The translations under genes were made by a program, and so were the position numbers. DNA of 64,000 nucleotides from Adineta ricciae (taxonomy: Eukaryota > Rotifera > Eurotatoria > Adinetida > Adinetidae). Positions 61,339 to 64,000 of the stretch are shown here, piece by piece. A model generated the notes under the pieces. It was not told the origin of the DNA. It saw only the letters and a program-made list of their open reading frames with translations, and ran no database searches. The stretch is taken from assembly GCA_905250025.1 (NCBI GenBank), contig CAJNOJ010000308.1, positions 52,088 to 116,087 on the forward strand, written 5' to 3'. The first letter of the stretch is position 1. Each line of letters opens with the position of its first letter.

Positions 61339-62110
61339 CTGCCAACTGTCTCACAAAAATAAATCGATATGTTTACGTCGTATAACTTGTTTTTCTTTTG
61401 CGCTGTGTCTTTATATACAACACCGTTTTGAGTACTCCTTAAAACGTCAAGTAAAACAACAAGTGACGTTTTATCATTCCGCGAAAAAGCGTTAATGTGA
61501 TTGCATTCTGGTCATGATTCTTTTTCTCGAGTAAAGTAATCTGTCAAAGAAAGAAACACGTCGAGACCATCTTTTATATATATATTATCGTCGTCGGGCG
61601 CCTTGTTTGAAATGAAAAGTAAAGAAGAAAGTTTTTAGCTCACAACAAACAGAAAAAAAACCATATCGAGCTTCATAGTTGTGATCATATGGATCGAAGC
61701 AAATGTAAATGAATAAAGAAGAGGAGAGAAAAAACGCGGACGCAAGCAAATACGCAGGACAACATTGAAGAACAACTTGATTTAAACAAACAGTATCATT
61801 GTTTTCCTTTAGACGACAATAAAATATATTTTGTTTTTTAATGTTTTATCACGAAAAGAGTTAGACACGCGCATGCGAACGAAGAAAGAAAAAAAAATAA
61901 GAGAGGAAAAGAAATAGAAATAGACAAAGAAAAACATAGTCAGTTGACTTTATACAAAAAAAGAAAAGAATTTAAATTCGAAAAATGATCAAAAGATCAA
62001 GTTTCTAGTTAAACGTATGTATATCAGTGAATGCAAAGAATTCACGCTTGAAATGAGTTTGTGTTTTTGAATGTTTAACAGAAAAGAAGACTGTGAAAAA
62101 GAATTTCTCT
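61339..62110. other. Spacer B-box/calcineurin (copy 2)
   Basis: Counterpart of 48814-49587; promoter side of the B-box gene and 3' flank of calcineurin A. No gene seen. Confidence 0.4.
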
Positions 62111-63954
<1,844 letters not shown>

Positions 63955-64000
63955 CTACAGGCAAATGAAAAGAAGAAAGTATTTTGATTAGATTCATTGG

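Overview
The window looks like nuclear DNA of a small-intron animal, most likely a bdelloid rotifer (inference). It is AT-rich. Almost every gene is split by introns of about 50-70 bases with GT-AG ends. The recognisable proteins are animal ones (TFAP4, SS18 and SS18L2, TPRG1L, TMEM26, DNAJB9, Na+/Ca2+ exchanger, calcineurin A, G-gamma). A 12.5-kb block occurs twice with roughly bdelloid-allele-like divergence. Exon models were built by hand: splice sites were chosen so that phases close and family motifs run through. No rRNA, convincing tRNA, CRISPR array or recognisable transposon or virus-like element was seen.

Layout of the single-copy part (1-38901). TFAP4-like bHLH factor (-). A gene-poor stretch to 5.57 kb. 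Two related four-pass membrane genes flanking a small helical protein gene. An ACT-domain gene of a mainly microbial-looking type. Another gene-poor stretch. A Rap GTPase-activating protein (+), uracil-DNA glycosylase (-), polypeptide GalNAc-transferase (-), lipoyl synthase (-), then head-to-head SS18-like (+) followed by a tandem SS18L2-like gene (+). Next come TPRG1L-like (-), an ascorbate-oxidase/laccase-type multicopper oxidase (+), G-protein gamma (+) with a second ORF directly behind it, an SLC10-family transporter (+), and a complete SLC8 Na+/Ca2+ exchanger (-). About 3.7 kb without a recognisable gene follows.

Duplicated part (38902-64000). The unit holds seven genes in the order TMEM26 (-), hypothetical (-), DNAJB9/ERdj4 (+), hypothetical (-), B-box/SPRY (+), B-box/coiled-coil/propeller-like (-), calcineurin A (-). 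It is repeated head-to-tail, and the single ambiguous base of the window (n at 51485) sits exactly at the junction. Copy 1 has TMEM26 whole and calcineurin cut at its 5' side. Copy 2 has TMEM26 cut at its 3' side, and calcineurin runs off the window. All inner genes stay open in both copies. Two joined haplotypes or a true tandem duplication would both look like this; the n at the seam favours an assembly join.

The genes are mostly unrelated housekeeping and signalling functions rather than one pathway. Local themes are ER and secretory function (DNAJB9, GalNAc-T), calcium handling (exchanger, calcineurin) and paired paralogues (SS18/SS18L2, the two four-pass genes, the two B-box genes). I found no convincing new multi-gene system. 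The strongest leads are the tandem unit, the SS18/SS18L2 pair, the possible horizontally acquired ACT and multicopper-oxidase genes, and several micro-exon or splice oddities.
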